Below, piece by piece: positions 44,371-52,710 of a stretch of DNA of 60,700 nt. This DNA comes from an uncultured Bacteroidales bacterium. Lineage in GTDB: Bacteria; Bacteroidota; Bacteroidia; Bacteroidales; F082. The stretch lies in assembly GCA_946407975.1 (NCBI GenBank), contig CAMJQC010000009.1, forward strand, positions 1-60,700, given 5' to 3'. Position numbers and translations under genes: made by a program. Within the stretch, counting starts at the first letter, position 1, and each line of letters opens with the position of its first letter. Below the pieces are notes generated by a model, which saw only the letters and a list, made by a program, of their open reading frames with translations, was not told the origin of the DNA and ran no database searches.

Positions 44371-44655
44371 ATGGAAGACAATATCATTAAAATCTATACA
44401 GGCACCATCATCGATGCTGAATTCATCGCTAAGCTGATGGAAGACAACAGCATAGCTTACCTCGTCAGAGATTTGGGCAGAGAAAGCCGCATTGCTGGCT
44501 GGACCATTGACATTTCGCCTTATTCATCATTCGAATTATACGTCTTCGAAAAAGACTATGACAAGGCAAAGAAACTCATCGATGAGTTAGAGGAAGCGCC
44601 TTTCGACGAATCAGAGATGGGCAAAGAAGATAAAGAGGAAGAGAGAAAAGGCTGA
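44371..44655 (+). CDS. DUF2007 domain protein
   Basis: A 94-residue protein with a DUF2007 (putative signal-transducing) fold. The opening IIKIYTGTIIDAEFIAKLMEDNSIAYLVRD is the usual beta-alpha-beta pattern of this family, and YVFEKDYDKAKKLIDEL the final strand and helix, followed by an acidic tail. I use ATG 44371; an ATG at 44365 adds two residues. Function unknown; DUF2007 is thought to bind regulators. It lies 1 nt before the GNAT-like gene and 26 nt after pnuC. Confidence 0.8.
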   Translation: MEDNIIKIYTGTIIDAEFIAKLMEDNSIAYLVRDLGRESRIAGWTIDISPYSSFELYVFEKDYDKAKKLIDELEEAPFDESEMGKEDKEEERKG

Positions 44656-44656
44656 C

Positions 44657-45841
44657 ATGAAGCTCCTTGAAATCATCACAGAGAAAGACGAACAACGCTG
44701 GCTGAATTTCCCCGCCCGACTCTATCGTGACGATCCGTATTATGTGCGCCCGATGGATTCGGACATCCGCGCTATCTTTGATCCCAAGAAAAACAAGCTC
44801 TTCCGACATGGAGACGCCAAACGTTGGCTGTTAAGCAATGACGCGGGACAAATCATCGGACGCATAGCCGCTTTCTATGATGAAAAGACATCAGCCACCT
44901 ATGCCAAGGAAGAAAACGGTCAACCAACAGGCGCATGTGGATTCTTCGAATGCATTGACGACCAAAAGGCTGCCAACATGTTGTTTGATGCCGCAAAAGA
45001 ATGGCTAACAGCGCATGGATTGGAAGCCATGGACGGTCCAGTCAATTTCGGCGACCGCTATCAGTTTTGGGGTTGCCTCGTCGACGGTTTTGTCGACCCG
45101 GTTTACAACATGCCCTACAACTATCCTTATTACGCTAAACTATTTGAAAACTACGGATTCCAAACCTATTTCCAACAATATACTTTTCACACGCCCATCA
45201 CCGACGATGGCATGAGTCCTATCATCCATGAGAAATATGAACGTCTGATGCGCACGCCCGGCTATACGTTCGAGATGGTCGACATGAAACATCTAGACAA
45301 ATTCGCCGACGACTTTCTTACCATATACAATAGCGCTTGGGGGGCCATTCCTGGCGTAGCCAAAATCACCCGGCAACACGCACTCGCCCTGGTAAAAAGC
45401 CTGAAACCCATCATCGACCCTCGACTAATCCATTTTGCCTATTTCAAGGATGAACCTGTCGCCTTTTTCATCAACATCCTTGACATGAATCAAATCTACA
45501 AGGGTTTGAATGGCAAAGATCACTTTTTCAATAAGTTACGGATTCTTTGGCGACTAAAGGTCAGCAAACGTTACGATCGCATCTGCTCATTAGTGTTCGG
45601 CGTTGTGCCCGAGTTCCATGCCAAAGGTTTGGAGGCCGCCTTGGTTTGTTCCTTTGAACGTGTCGCGCTTCAGAAAGGATTTCCCTATACCGACCTGCAA
45701 CTCAACTGGATAGGCGACTTCAACCCGCCAATGATCAAATTGGCGAAAAGCATCGGCGCTTCCTTGCTGAAGACCCACATCACTTTCCGATATCTCTTTG
45801 ACCGCAACAAGCCTTTTACAAGAGCGACAAAGCACGGATAA
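44657..45841 (+). CDS. GNAT-like acyltransferase family protein
   Basis: A 394-residue protein common in Bacteroidetes. The N-terminal half has IGRIAAFYDEKTS with FFECIDDQKAANMLFDAAKEWL, an acetyl-CoA-binding GNAT-type strand and helix, and the second half has RICSLVFGVVPEFHAKGLEAAL, another GNAT-like V-x-P-x-(R/H)-x-x-G loop. This suggests two GNAT domains in tandem, as in N-myristoyl-transferase-like proteins. Acceptor unknown, possibly a lipid or peptide. It is co-oriented with the DUF2007 gene (1-nt gap). Confidence 0.7.
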   Translation: MKLLEIITEKDEQRWLNFPARLYRDDPYYVRPMDSDIRAIFDPKKNKLFRHGDAKRWLLSNDAGQIIGRIAAFYDEKTSATYAKEENGQPTGACGFFECIDDQKAANMLFDAAKEWLTAHGLEAMDGPVNFGDRYQFWGCLVDGFVDPVYNMPYNYPYYAKLFENYGFQTYFQQYTFHTPITDDGMSPIIHEKYERLMRTPGYTFEMVDMKHLDKFADDFLTIYNSAWGAIPGVAKITRQHALALVKSLKPIIDPRLIHFAYFKDEPVAFFINILDMNQIYKGLNGKDHFFNKLRILWRLKVSKRYDRICSLVFGVVPEFHAKGLEAALVCSFERVALQKGFPYTDLQLNWIGDFNPPMIKLAKSIGASLLKTHITFRYLFDRNKPFTRATKHG

Positions 45842-45915
45842 ACGCAATCCTAAAACGCTGGACCCTCCAATTCGACAAAACACACATTTCTATTTTGCCG
45901 TTTGCTTAATTTTAA

Positions 45916-45923
45916 TACTTTTG
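45916..45923 (+). promoter_or_regulatory. -7 promoter element for the LolD-like gene
   Basis: TACTTTTG on the plus strand, 20 nt before the ATG at 45944. Confidence 0.5.
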
Positions 45924-45943
45924 CAACGCAAATTGAATATCGG

Positions 45944-46594
45944 ATGATTCAGGCTAACGGCATATTCAAGTCTTATGGTCAGTTAAAAGTGCTAAAAGGC
46001 ATCGACTTGCACATTTCCAAGCAGGAAATCGTCAGCATAATAGGGCCTTCAGGAGCGGGCAAATCAACATTATTGCACATCCTTGGCACCCTCGACAAGG
46101 CCGACCAAGGCCGACTCGTCATTGATGGCACCGAGGTCAACAAGCTCAACGACACGGCCATGGCAGCCTTCCGAAACAAAAAAATCGGTTTTGTGTTTCA
46201 GTTTCACCATCTTTTGCCTGAGTTCACCGCTCTTGAGAACATATGCATCCCCGCTTACATCGGTGGCACTTCAAAAAAAGATGCCATAAAACGTGCGGAA
46301 GAACTTCTTGACTACCTGAATCTCAGCGACCGCAAGACGCACAAGCCCTCGGAACTCTCGGGAGGCGAACAGCAACGTATCGCTGTAGCACGCGCCCTCG
46401 TCAACAGCCCCGCTATCGTGCTTGCCGACGAGCCTTCCGGCAACCTTGACACAAAATCGGCACACGATTTGCATCAACTGTTCTTCAGACTACGAGATGA
46501 GATGCATCAGACTTTCGTCATCGTGACGCACAACCCGCAGCTGGCGGAGATGTCGGACAGGACCATCACCATTAAAGACGGCAAAATACAATAA
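45944..46594 (+). CDS. lolD: LolD-like ABC transporter ATP-binding protein
   Basis: A 216-residue ATPase. Walker [11 protein letters not shown]-loop [15 protein letters not shown], signature [15 protein letters not shown] and Walker [12 protein letters not shown] are all intact. The [12 protein letters not shown] stretch and the short length place it in the LolD/MacB/FtsE cluster; lipoprotein release is the best guess. The start at 45944 is preferred over the longer frame because it lies just after a -7 element. No LolC/E permease gene is in this window, so its partner must be elsewhere. Confidence 0.88.
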   Translation: MIQANGIFKSYGQLKVLKGIDLHISKQEIVSIIGPSGAGKSTLLHILGTLDKADQGRLVIDGTEVNKLNDTAMAAFRNKKIGFVFQFHHLLPEFTALENICIPAYIGGTSKKDAIKRAEELLDYLNLSDRKTHKPSELSGGEQQRIAVARALVNSPAIVLADEPSGNLDTKSAHDLHQLFFRLRDEMHQTFVIVTHNPQLAEMSDRTITIKDGKIQ

Positions 46595-46636
46595 TAAGAA
46601 CCCTTTTTCGTTAAAAACGAGATATAAAAAACCACC

Positions 46637-48781
46637 ATGAACAAACGTATCCTCTTCATATTGTTTTTCGGCTTTGCCCTCGCCGGCAGTGCCACTCTTT
46701 GCGCTCAAGTCACGGAAACCTACGAATCCCTAATGCGAGCAGGAAATTCAAAGTACGAGACCAAGGACTACATCAGTGCCAAGACCTACTACGAAATGGC
46801 GTTAAAACAACGCGCCAATGACCCAACAGCCAAACAGAAACTGAATGAAACCCTAAAGAAAATACAAGAGGACAGTGAACGTCAAGCCGTTTTCTATGCT
46901 CACCTTGATGATGGCGATTCTTACTATGGACAGCAAAAATACGAAGAAGCACTGGCCGAGTATGAAAAGGCTCTTTCCGTGTTCCCAGAGGACAAATACG
47001 TAACGTCTCAGGCGGAATCCATCAGGGCCATCCTCAAAGAACGTCAAGACAAACAAGATGCTTTCGATACGGCCATGCGTCAAGGTGAAGAACTGCTGGC
47101 AGGCGAGAATTTCGACGCTGCCATCATGCAGTTCGAAACCGCCATCAGCATTTTCCCCAGCGATAAGCTTCCGAAAGAAAAACTGGCAGAAGCAAAACAG
47201 CAAAAGCAGCTTTACAATGAGAAAGTCGCAACATTCGACAAACTGATGGCGGATGCCAACAACTTTGCGCTCCGTAAGAATTACGATGCCGCCATAGAAA
47301 AGCTTAACCAGGCGTTGGGGCTCTTCCCTAACGATGTTCAGGCCAACAGTCTCAAACGCGACTGGCAAGGCATGAAAGCCCAACATGAGCAATACGAAAA
47401 CATCATAGCCGCTGCTGACAGATTATATGAAAACAAGGCATACAAAGAAGCCAAAGCACAATACCAGTCCGCTCTAAATGTCGTTGTCGGTGACGCATAC
47501 GCAACCGATATGATTGCCCGTCTTGTTCCACTCATCGCTGAACAAGACGCTGAGGCCGCACGTTTGGCCGCCGAAGAAGCGGCTCGCATCGCTGCTGAAG
47601 AAGAAGCGGCTCGTTTGGCTGCCGAAGCTGAAGCCGCACGCATTGCAGCGGAACAGGAAGCGGCTCGTATAGCTGCTGAGCAAGAGGCAGCCCGGATTGC
47701 TGCTGAACAGGAAGCCGCAAGGCTGGCGGCAGAAGAGGCAGCACGTATCGCAGCAGAACAAGAAGCAGCTCGTCTTGCGGCCGAGGCTGAAGCAGCCCGG
47801 ATTGCCGCCGAACAAGAGGCCGCACGCAAGGCCGCTGAAGAAGAAGCGGCACGACTTGCCGCCGAAGAAGCAGCACGTATCGCAGCAGAACAAGAAGCAG
47901 CTCGTCTTGCAGCCGAAGCAGAACGTCAAGCCGCCATCAACGCTATCCTGGCAGAAGGTGATGTCCTGTTCCAAGCTGAAGACTACATCAACGCCAAAGC
48001 CAAATACCAAGAGGTGTTTGCCATCGAAGCAGGCAACGCTGCCGCAACAGCAAAGATCGCTCAGATTGACGGCATCTTCGCCCAAAGAGCCGCTGAGATC
48101 CAGAAGCACTACGACGACGCCATGCTCGCCGGCAACCTGGCCATGGGTGACGAACGTTACTCCGATGCTATCACACAGTTCCAGACCGCTCTGAACTATA
48201 AGCCGGATGACGAAACCGCCACGACACGTCTCGCCACTGCAGAGAGAATGGAAAACGAACGTCTTGCCGCTTTGCGCACCCAGTACAACGCCTACATCAA
48301 GGAAGCTGACGCCCAATTCAAGAGCAACACCTTTGACAAGGCTATCGAAAACTACACCAAGGCCGAAGAACTACATCTTGAGACCTACCCCACCGAAATG
48401 ATCGCCCGCATTAGCGAAATCATCGAGGCCAACAAGATGTATGAACTGAACAGCGAATTCATCACCCTTGAGGCTGGCCAAAAACAGCGCTTCGAATTCA
48501 ACAAAATCGACATCGCAGTACGTCGTTCAAACTATGTCATCATCAAGGTACGCAACCCTCATCCCGAGAAGACCTTCCCCATGATCGTCTCCTTCGGCGG
48601 CGCCAATGGCAAAAACGGCGGTTTCGTGCTGCCTATCCCCGACAATGCAGACGAAAAGACATTCATCTTCCGTATCGGCGCACAATATAAATGGTTCAGC
48701 GAAGACAACATCTGGATTGAGTTCGTGAGCGAAAACAATCCTGTGGAAATCGGGAAAGTCGAAGTGTCGAGAAGCAATTAA
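46637..48781 (+). CDS. TPR protein with TolA-like Ala/Glu/Arg helix
   Basis: A 714-residue secreted or periplasmic protein with a signal peptide (cleaved near LCAQ). N-terminal TPR-like repeats run from residue 30 to 300 (for example AGNSKYETKDYISAKTYYEMALK, GDSYYGQQKYEEALAEYEKAL, AIMQFETAISIFPSDKLPKEKLAEA). Residues 306-430 are an uninterrupted charged helix of E-A-A-R-[IL]-A-A-E units, like the TolA spacer. A second block of TPRs follows (ILAEGDVLFQAEDYINAKAKYQEV, and others) and then a C-terminal beta domain of about 100 residues. The helix could span part of the periplasm between two TPR platforms. Function unknown. Confidence 0.8.
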   Translation: MNKRILFILFFGFALAGSATLCAQVTETYESLMRAGNSKYETKDYISAKTYYEMALKQRANDPTAKQKLNETLKKIQEDSERQAVFYAHLDDGDSYYGQQKYEEALAEYEKALSVFPEDKYVTSQAESIRAILKERQDKQDAFDTAMRQGEELLAGENFDAAIMQFETAISIFPSDKLPKEKLAEAKQQKQLYNEKVATFDKLMADANNFALRKNYDAAIEKLNQALGLFPNDVQANSLKRDWQGMKAQHEQYENIIAAADRLYENKAYKEAKAQYQSALNVVVGDAYATDMIARLVPLIAEQDAEAARLAAEEAARIAAEEEAARLAAEAEAARIAAEQEAARIAAEQEAARIAAEQEAARLAAEEAARIAAEQEAARLAAEAEAARIAAEQEAARKAAEEEAARLAAEEAARIAAEQEAARLAAEAERQAAINAILAEGDVLFQAEDYINAKAKYQEVFAIEAGNAAATAKIAQIDGIFAQRAAEIQKHYDDAMLAGNLAMGDERYSDAITQFQTALNYKPDDETATTRLATAERMENERLAALRTQYNAYIKEADAQFKSNTFDKAIENYTKAEELHLETYPTEMIARISEIIEANKMYELNSEFITLEAGQKQRFEFNKIDIAVRRSNYVIIKVRNPHPEKTFPMIVSFGGANGKNGGFVLPIPDNADEKTFIFRIGAQYKWFSEDNIWIEFVSENNPVEIGKVEVSRSN
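47552..47926 (+). repeat. Repetitive Ala/Glu/Arg-coding region of the TPR gene
   Basis: The DNA encodes about 15 imperfect E-A-A-R-[IL]-A-A-E units, and copies such as GCAGCCCGGATTGC and GCTCGTCTTGC recur. A region like this is prone to expansion or contraction, and its antisense frames give long spurious ORFs. Confidence 0.85.
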
Positions 48782-48830
48782 AACAGACCAACCGAAAACC
48801 TTAGTCAACGTCGACAAATCTTAACTACAA

Positions 48831-49283
48831 ATGGCTAAAACGACTTACTCCAACTCTAACAATCCCAATCTTTTCAAATGGATAATAAACGCTCTATACG
48901 TTATTATCATCGCAGTAACCATCATTTTTTGTATCAGAATCTTTGTTACCGACTGGGAATCCGGCCTCGACTCCATTCTTGTCCTTGTAAACTCAGCATT
49001 GGCGTTCCTGATTCTTTTTCTAACCCATAAGCTTATCAGCCTCACCATTGACGAAGAGGCCGACTTGGTCACCCTAAATCAAATCGATTCTTTGAAGATC
49101 TCAGAACTCTCAAGCATACAATTCGTAGAGTCAAAAAGAGGAAGATTCCGTTTTCTCTATATCCGTGACAATAGCAAACGATTCATCAAGATGCGTACTT
49201 CTGAAAGACAGGCACAAGCCATCGTCGAGCATCTGACCAGACTCAACCCCGTCATCGAGGTGAAGCATACAAACGGCTTATAG
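48831..49283 (+). CDS. Small two-helix membrane protein with PH-like tail
   Basis: A 150-residue protein with two closely spaced hydrophobic helices (NALYVIIIAVTIIFCIRIFV and ILVLVNSALAFLILFL) and a cytoplasmic tail of beta-strand character (LVTLNQIDSLKISELSSIQFVESKRGRFRFLYIRD, then KRFIKMRTSERQAQAIVEHL). The tail resembles a bacterial PH-like/DUF-type domain. No function is known. It lies between the TPR gene (49 nt away) and the CyuA-like gene. Confidence 0.65.
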   Translation: MAKTTYSNSNNPNLFKWIINALYVIIIAVTIIFCIRIFVTDWESGLDSILVLVNSALAFLILFLTHKLISLTIDEEADLVTLNQIDSLKISELSSIQFVESKRGRFRFLYIRDNSKRFIKMRTSERQAQAIVEHLTRLNPVIEVKHTNGL

Positions 49284-49314
49284 GCTTTGTTAGGATGTGT
49301 TGCAAAAAAAATCC

Positions 49315-49322
49315 TATTTTTG
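49315..49322 (+). promoter_or_regulatory. -7 promoter element for the desulfidase gene
   Basis: TATTTTTG on the plus strand, 15 nt before the ATG at 49338. Confidence 0.5.
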
Positions 49323-49337
49323 CAGAAAATTTGAAAA

Positions 49338-50606
49338 ATGGAAAAAAGCGATTGTCTGTACAATTCCTACCTTAACATTTTGAAAGAGGAACTGGTTCCT
49401 GCTATGGGTTGCACTGAGCCGATCAGTCTTGCCTACGCTGCCGCTAAAGCGCGTGAAATATTGGGCAACATGCCAAAAAAAATCGAGATTGAGGCCAGTG
49501 GCAACATCATCAAGAACGTTAAAAGCGTAGTGGTGCCGAACACAGACGGGTTAAAGGGACTCAAAGCATCAGTAGCATCCGGCATCGTTGCCGGTGACTC
49601 TAAAAAAGCCCTTGAAGTCATCGCCAAAGTGACCCCTGAACAAAAACAACAGATCGCTACTTTTCTTGAGACAACACCCATTACAATCATCCCGCTTGAT
49701 CGCATTGCGCAACTCGACATCACTGTCAAGCTATACGATGAAAAGCATTCTTCTGCCGTCAGAATTGCAGGTCATCACACCAACATCGTAGCAGTAGAAA
49801 AAGACGGTGAAAAACTATTTGAAGGGCATTGCACCGACACCAACGCCAACATGACCGACCGCAGCTGTCTGAAGGTCGATAAGATATATGATTTCGCTGA
49901 GACCGCAGATCTAGGCGATCTCAAATCCGTCATTGAACAGCAAATCATCTGCAACAAGGCCATCGCTATGGAAGGATTGGCTCACAACTGGGGCGCCAAC
50001 ATCGGCAGCACCCTATTGCGTTGCGACAACGACGTTCGCCAGAAAGCCAAGGCATGGGCGGCGGCGGGCAGCGACGCCCGCATGAGCGGCTGTGAGATGC
50101 CTGTCATCATCAACTCAGGCAGCGGCAACCAGGGCATGACGGCATGTTTGCCAATTCTTGCCTATGCTGAGGAATATAATATCCCTGAGGAACGTACCTA
50201 TCGTGCCGTAGCGCTCTCCAACCTCGTTGCCATCCATCAGAAGACCGGCATCGGACGTCTCTCAGCCTATTGCGGTGCTGTCAGCGCAGGCTGTGCAGCT
50301 GGCTGTGGCATCGCATATCTTATGGGAGAACCGCTCGAGGTGATTGAGCACACTTTAGAGAATGGTCTCGGCATGGCAGCTGGCATCGTTTGTGACGGTG
50401 CCAAGCCTTCGTGTGCTGGCAAGATCGCCCTCGCCGTTGAAGCCGGCATTCTAGGCTATGAAATGAGCAAGAAAGGCAACGAACTCCAAGGCGGCGACGG
50501 CATCATCGGCAAAGACGTAGAAGAAACCATCGATCATATCGGACGCCTAGGTCGCAACGGAATGAAAGAAACCGACGCAGAAATCCTTAGGATTATGGTC
50601 GAATAA
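49338..50606 (+). CDS. L-cysteine desulfidase/serine dehydratase alpha-type family (UPF0597)
   Basis: A 422-residue cytoplasmic protein of the UPF0597/CyuA (YhaM) family, related to iron-sulfur serine dehydratase alpha subunits. It begins LKEELVPAMGCTEPISLAYAAAKA, with the conserved GCTEP (Cys25). Later come NWGANIGSTLLRC, INSGSGNQGMTACLP, AYCGAVSAGCAAGCGIAYLMGE and ICDGAKPSCAGKIAL-like text with the [4Fe-4S]-ligand cysteines. Members remove sulfide or ammonia from cysteine or serine. The symbol is left open because CyuA identity is only family-level. It stands alone, without a cysteine transporter gene beside it. Confidence 0.88.
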   Translation: MEKSDCLYNSYLNILKEELVPAMGCTEPISLAYAAAKAREILGNMPKKIEIEASGNIIKNVKSVVVPNTDGLKGLKASVASGIVAGDSKKALEVIAKVTPEQKQQIATFLETTPITIIPLDRIAQLDITVKLYDEKHSSAVRIAGHHTNIVAVEKDGEKLFEGHCTDTNANMTDRSCLKVDKIYDFAETADLGDLKSVIEQQIICNKAIAMEGLAHNWGANIGSTLLRCDNDVRQKAKAWAAAGSDARMSGCEMPVIINSGSGNQGMTACLPILAYAEEYNIPEERTYRAVALSNLVAIHQKTGIGRLSAYCGAVSAGCAAGCGIAYLMGEPLEVIEHTLENGLGMAAGIVCDGAKPSCAGKIALAVEAGILGYEMSKKGNELQGGDGIIGKDVEETIDHIGRLGRNGMKETDAEILRIMVE

Positions 50607-50617
50607 ACTGGTCTGCT

Positions 50618-50633
50618 TGGCACAATAATTGGA
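50618..50633 (+). promoter_or_regulatory. Candidate sigma-54 promoter before the LolA-like gene
   Basis: TGGCAC-N5-TTGGA matches the sigma-54 -24/-12 consensus TGGCAC-N5-TTGCA with one mismatch and correct spacing. It ends 33 nt before the ATG at 50667. A TAnnTTTG element is not visible here. Single occurrence, so it may be chance. Confidence 0.4.
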
Positions 50634-50666
50634 ATAAAACAATCCGGAACACCCATCAAAACAGCT

Positions 50667-51272
50667 ATGCGCAAAGCCATACTCCTTTTGTTTCTCGGAC
50701 TACTTTCTCTCGGACTGAAAGCTCAGGACCAAGACTTTATTTTTAAACAAATTCTCAACGTCAATAGTAAAATCAAGAGCATTGACGCCATTCTCGACGA
50801 GAATCAGGCCCTTCATAACGGCAAGAACACAAAAGACAAAGGAAAGCTGTATTATTCGGCCCAAGATAAGTTTACCATGCGCTTTGATAATGGCGACAAA
50901 GTGATTGTAAATGGCAATAAACTCTATTTGGATCACGGCATCTTTCGTGGAACATTCAATTCCAACAGAAACAACACAATGAAAAGCCTCAGTTCTTTGA
51001 TGCTATATTCTTTTCAAGGAAGATGCAAACAACTCGCCGACGAATGCGGTTACAATATTGCATTGAAGACAGACAAAGGCTATCACAAAGTAACGCTGAC
51101 CATCAAGAAGAAAAAACTATTGAGCTATAGCGTCGTGGAACTTTACTACTCTACCGTCTCCTACCATTTGGAAAAAATGGTACTGACCGCCTACAACGAT
51201 GATGTAGCCGTATATTCTGTTTCCAATGTGAAATATGACTTAGGCGTAAACAGCAAATTATTTGAAAAATAG
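50667..51272 (+). CDS. LolA-like outer-membrane lipoprotein carrier protein
   Basis: A 201-residue periplasmic protein with a signal peptide cleaved near LKAQ. The mature part follows the LolA-like pattern: IFKQILNVNSKIKSIDAILDENQ as first helix, then alternating beta strands (GKLYYSAQDKFTMRFDNGDKVIVNGNKLYLDHG), and a final VYSVSNVKYDLGVNSKLF. LolA carries lipoproteins from the inner to the outer membrane; Bacteroidetes often have several diverged copies. With the LolD-like ATPase 5 kb upstream it may belong to lipoprotein transport. It converges on mpl with an 11-nt gap. Confidence 0.78.
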   Translation: MRKAILLLFLGLLSLGLKAQDQDFIFKQILNVNSKIKSIDAILDENQALHNGKNTKDKGKLYYSAQDKFTMRFDNGDKVIVNGNKLYLDHGIFRGTFNSNRNNTMKSLSSLMLYSFQGRCKQLADECGYNIALKTDKGYHKVTLTIKKKKLLSYSVVELYYSTVSYHLEKMVLTAYNDDVAVYSVSNVKYDLGVNSKLFEK

Positions 51273-51283
51273 CCGCTATCGCT

Positions 51284-52639
51284 TTATTGATATAGCGTTT
51301 TCAGGTCGTCCGTCGTCAACCCGTTAAAATCGCCAGAACTCATAAAAGCGCCGACGACATTACGCCTTTGACCATTTTGCAACAGTGCAATCAGCTCTGC
51401 TTTGTTGTGAACCACCTTTAGATCCGGGGTTCCGAAACCTTGTACGATTCTCTCGTCCGACATCAGTTCCAGTTTCTTGATAGCCACAGCATGCGGATCG
51501 TAGAAAACGATGGCACGGTCAGCCAGTTTCAATGCATCCCGGTAATGGTCGATGAAGACCTCACTCAGACTGCTATAGGTATGCAGTTCAAAGACGGCAA
51601 TCAGATGCTTTTCAGGGAATTGCTCACGCAGCGCCTTCACGCTGGCATTGACTTTCGATGGAGCATGAGCAAAGTCACGGAAAACGAAATTGTCGCCATT
51701 GTCAAACAACAGTTCCAAACGACGAGCTGCACCTTTAAATGAGCTGATGGCATCATAAAACTGTTCGTCGCTCACACCCAATTGCTGACAAACTAGTCTA
51801 GCTGCATTGATGTTCTTCATATTGTGACCGCCAAAGACAGCCACCTCCTGTTTGCGCCCATCAGGCAAAATCAGCAAAGTGTTAAGTCCATCATTCTCAA
51901 AAGGATGAACGCCATAACCAAAAGTCTTACAAGAAGCACCCTGTGCTATTTTTTCGGCTTCCACATCGGTCTGGTCGTAGATTAGGCAACCGCCAGGTTC
52001 TATCGTCCTGACAAAGATGCGGAACTGCTCCAGATAGTTGTCGAAAGTCGGGAACACATTGACATGGTCCCAGCCTATGCCACTGATGACAGCGATATGC
52101 GGATGATAATGATGGAACTTCGGCACCCGGTCGATTGGCGAAGTAAGGTACTCGTCGCCTTCCATCACCATGTATTTGGCCGATTCGCTCAAACGAACCA
52201 TCACATCAAAGCCTTCCAACTGGGCGCCAACCATGAAATCGGTCTCTATGCCCACCTTTTGCAACACATGCAAAATCATCGAAGTGATCGTCGTCTTGCC
52301 GTGGCTGCCGCCTATGACGATGCGGGTCTTGTCCTTGCTTTGCTCGTATAGATATTCGGGATAAGAGTACACCTTCAAACCAAGCTCTTGTGCACGGATC
52401 AATTCGGGATTGTCGATGCGGGCGTGCATGCCGAGGATGACGGCATCGTAGGACTTATCCAGTTTCTCAGGATACCATCCCCATTGTTCGGGCAAGATGC
52501 CCTCTTTGGCGAGACGGGATTTAGAAGGTTCAAAGATCTCATCATCCGAGCCTGTGACTTCATAGCCCTTGCGATGCAAGGCGATGGCGAGGTTGTGCAT
52601 GGCACTGCCGCCTATAGCGATAAAATGGACTTTCTTCAT
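51284..52639 (-). CDS. mpl: UDP-MurNAc:L-Ala-gamma-D-Glu-mDAP ligase (Mpl)
   Basis: A 451-residue Mur ligase that attaches recycled tripeptide to UDP-MurNAc. It has the N-terminal UDP-sugar fold HFIAIGGSAMHNLAIALHRKG, the ATP P-loop GGSHGKTT with Lys115, and the central VMEGDEYLTSPIDR, GWDHVNVFP and DFAHAPSKVNASV segments that separate Mpl from MurC. It functions in peptidoglycan recycling in the cytoplasm. It lies divergent to the MATE gene, with a weak -7 element (TATCTTTA) in front. Confidence 0.94.
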   Translation of the reverse strand: MKKVHFIAIGGSAMHNLAIALHRKGYEVTGSDDEIFEPSKSRLAKEGILPEQWGWYPEKLDKSYDAVILGMHARIDNPELIRAQELGLKVYSYPEYLYEQSKDKTRIVIGGSHGKTTITSMILHVLQKVGIETDFMVGAQLEGFDVMVRLSESAKYMVMEGDEYLTSPIDRVPKFHHYHPHIAVISGIGWDHVNVFPTFDNYLEQFRIFVRTIEPGGCLIYDQTDVEAEKIAQGASCKTFGYGVHPFENDGLNTLLILPDGRKQEVAVFGGHNMKNINAARLVCQQLGVSDEQFYDAISSFKGAARRLELLFDNGDNFVFRDFAHAPSKVNASVKALREQFPEKHLIAVFELHTYSSLSEVFIDHYRDALKLADRAIVFYDPHAVAIKKLELMSDERIVQGFGTPDLKVVHNKAELIALLQNGQRRNVVGAFMSSGDFNGLTTDDLKTLYQ

Positions 52640-52695
52640 GGTTAAAAATTTGCCGTAAAGATACGAAAACTTCAGCCATTTGCTTCAATAATGCT

Positions 52696-52703
52696 TATTT
52701 TTG
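52696..52703 (+). promoter_or_regulatory. -7 promoter element 7 nt from the MATE start
   Basis: TATTTTTG ends 7 nt before the ATG at 52711. Transcription would start at or next to the start codon, implying a leaderless mRNA. Confidence 0.45.
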
Positions 52704-52710
52704 CAGCCTG

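Noticed and set aside
47338-48316. Long minus-strand frames opposite the TPR gene
   Set aside because: They are antisense shadows of the repetitive Ala/Glu/Arg region, giving Ser/Ala/Cys-rich nonsense.
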